Positions 5,700 to 6,238 of a stretch of 6,238 nucleotides of DNA are shown in pieces; within the stretch, counting starts at the first letter, position 1; each line of letters starts with the position of its first letter. The notes under the pieces were generated by a model. It was not told where the DNA came from. It made no database searches and worked only from the letters and a program-made list of their open reading frames with translations. The position numbers and the translations under genes were made by a program. The DNA lies in assembly GCA_026396845.1 (NCBI GenBank), contig JAPLWC010000065.1, positions 1 to 6,238 of the forward strand. The letters are read 5' to 3'. This stretch comes from Candidatus Gottesmanbacteria bacterium (GTDB lineage Bacteria > Patescibacteriota > Microgenomatia > UBA10105 > UBA927).

Positions 5700-5718
5700 A
5701 TAGTTCTATTGTACACCA

Positions 5719-6237
5719 TTATTCGGTGCAACGGTTGGCACTGTCACCGCATGCGCCGCTATAGGGAGTTTCTGGAGAATGAATAAATCCGGGACAGTCA
5801 TACTCCCACCTTGCCCAAACGGGACAACCGTGGACTACTGGATTACTAAACCAAACACACGCTCCACCCGACGTACAAACGACATGATAGCCGATATACG
5901 GCGTGGGTGTGGGCGTACCTCCGCCGCCAACGGGCGCGGGCGGTCCCCCGCCACCGGGAATATAATCGTCCGTGCCTATGGCGGATGCCGTAACGCCGGA
6001 AGCCAGGCAATAATTATATACTCCGCCGGAGGGGGGTCCCCCGAGACCGCATCCCTCTGCCCCCGGACATCCCGCCGCGGCAATGGCAGGATCCGTTTTG
6101 TCAGTCAGCTTGGCGCAGATCCTGTATCCCCCGCCCCCCGACCGAAAATACCCGTAGTGGTCTTTTGACACCGGGTCGCAGGGAATTGCCGCAAGATACG
6201 TCCCCATCGCGTTACCGCAAATATAATTGTTGAAGTC
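5719..6237 (-). CDS. Type IV pilin-like protein with Gly/Pro linker and six-cysteine C-terminal module (5' partial)
   Basis: The frame is open to the window edge: the residues before the first Met (6205-6207) read DFNNYICGNA, so that Met is internal and the prepilin signal and helix lie outside. The visible start, DFNNYICGNAMGTYLAAIP followed by CDPVSKDHYGYF, matches the alpha-helix end and P-x-DP-x-S...Y-x-Y pattern of GspG-like pseudopilins. YRICAKLTDKTDPAI follows. Numbering from that Met, residues 84-103 form a PGGGGPPAPVGGGGTPTPTP linker. Residues 111-162 carry six cysteines (111, 117, 128, 138, 153, 160) spaced C-x5-C-x10-CP-x8-C-x14-CG-x4-RC-x2-end. The same module ends the membrane protein at 4093-4542. 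This domain addition is unusual for a pilin and suggests a displayed tip or binding domain. It is upstream of two further pilin genes on the same strand. Confidence 0.82.
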   Translation of the reverse strand, partial: DFNNYICGNAMGTYLAAIPCDPVSKDHYGYFRSGGGGYRICAKLTDKTDPAIAAAGCPGAEGCGLGGPPSGGVYNYCLASGVTASAIGTDDYIPGGGGPPAPVGGGGTPTPTPYIGYHVVCTSGGACVWFSNPVVHGCPVWARWEYDCPGFIHSPETPYSGACGDSANRCTE

Positions 6238-6238
6238 C

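Noticed and set aside
5700..5718. TACAAT in the gap between the first two pilin genes as an internal promoter
   Set aside because: A good -10 match, but no acceptable -35 at 16-18 bp and no TGn extension; the close spacing favours a single operon.
5779..6168. A 129-codon plus-strand open frame opposite the partial pilin
   Set aside because: The product is Arg/Gly-rich with no recognisable features, while the minus strand encodes a clear pilin domain and cysteine module.

Overview
The window looks like chromosomal or prophage-like DNA from an uncultivated bacterium, most plausibly of the Candidate Phyla Radiation (Patescibacteria). This rests on protein style, not on any marker gene. The clues are a long low-complexity fibre protein with GNVGIGTT and TELNILDGVT repeats and a DYAEYY-type C-terminal module, small cysteine-rich type IV pilin-like proteins, very short leaders and weak or absent Shine-Dalgarno sequences. 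No rRNA, tRNA, CRISPR array or insertion sequence was seen.

Left part (3-2685, plus strand): one large repeat-rich fibre or adhesin-like protein whose 5' end lies outside the window. It is split into two reading frames at a TA dinucleotide tract near 674-684. The frame before the tract ends at a TAG, and the frame after it continues the same repeat architecture to a C-terminal coiled coil.

Middle (2717-4005, minus strand): a two-gene AbiE-type (type IV) toxin-antitoxin operon, antitoxin first and nucleotidyltransferase toxin second, with a 4-bp ATGA overlap. Its promoter is unusually readable. It has a perfect TTGACA, a 17-bp spacer and TAAAAT, and the -10 box sits in the spacer of an 8-bp-arm palindrome that abuts the start codon. 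This predicts an almost leaderless transcript repressed by the antitoxin. A second promoter points the other way, with its TTGACA forming an inverted repeat with the first.

Right part (4093-6238): a small plus-strand single-pass membrane protein with a proline/threonine linker built of 18-bp tandem repeats and a six-cysteine C-terminal tail. It converges on a minus-strand cluster of three type IV pilin/pseudopilin genes, the first of which runs off the right edge. The six-cysteine tail of the membrane protein has the same spacing and ending as the tail of the partial pilin. The two proteins therefore appear to display the same disulfide-rich module, one from the membrane and one from a pilus-like structure. 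The 101-bp convergent gap is filled by two long imperfect stem-loops.

Overall the window is a cell-surface region (fibre, pilins, six-cysteine module) with a toxin-antitoxin or phage-defence operon in the middle.
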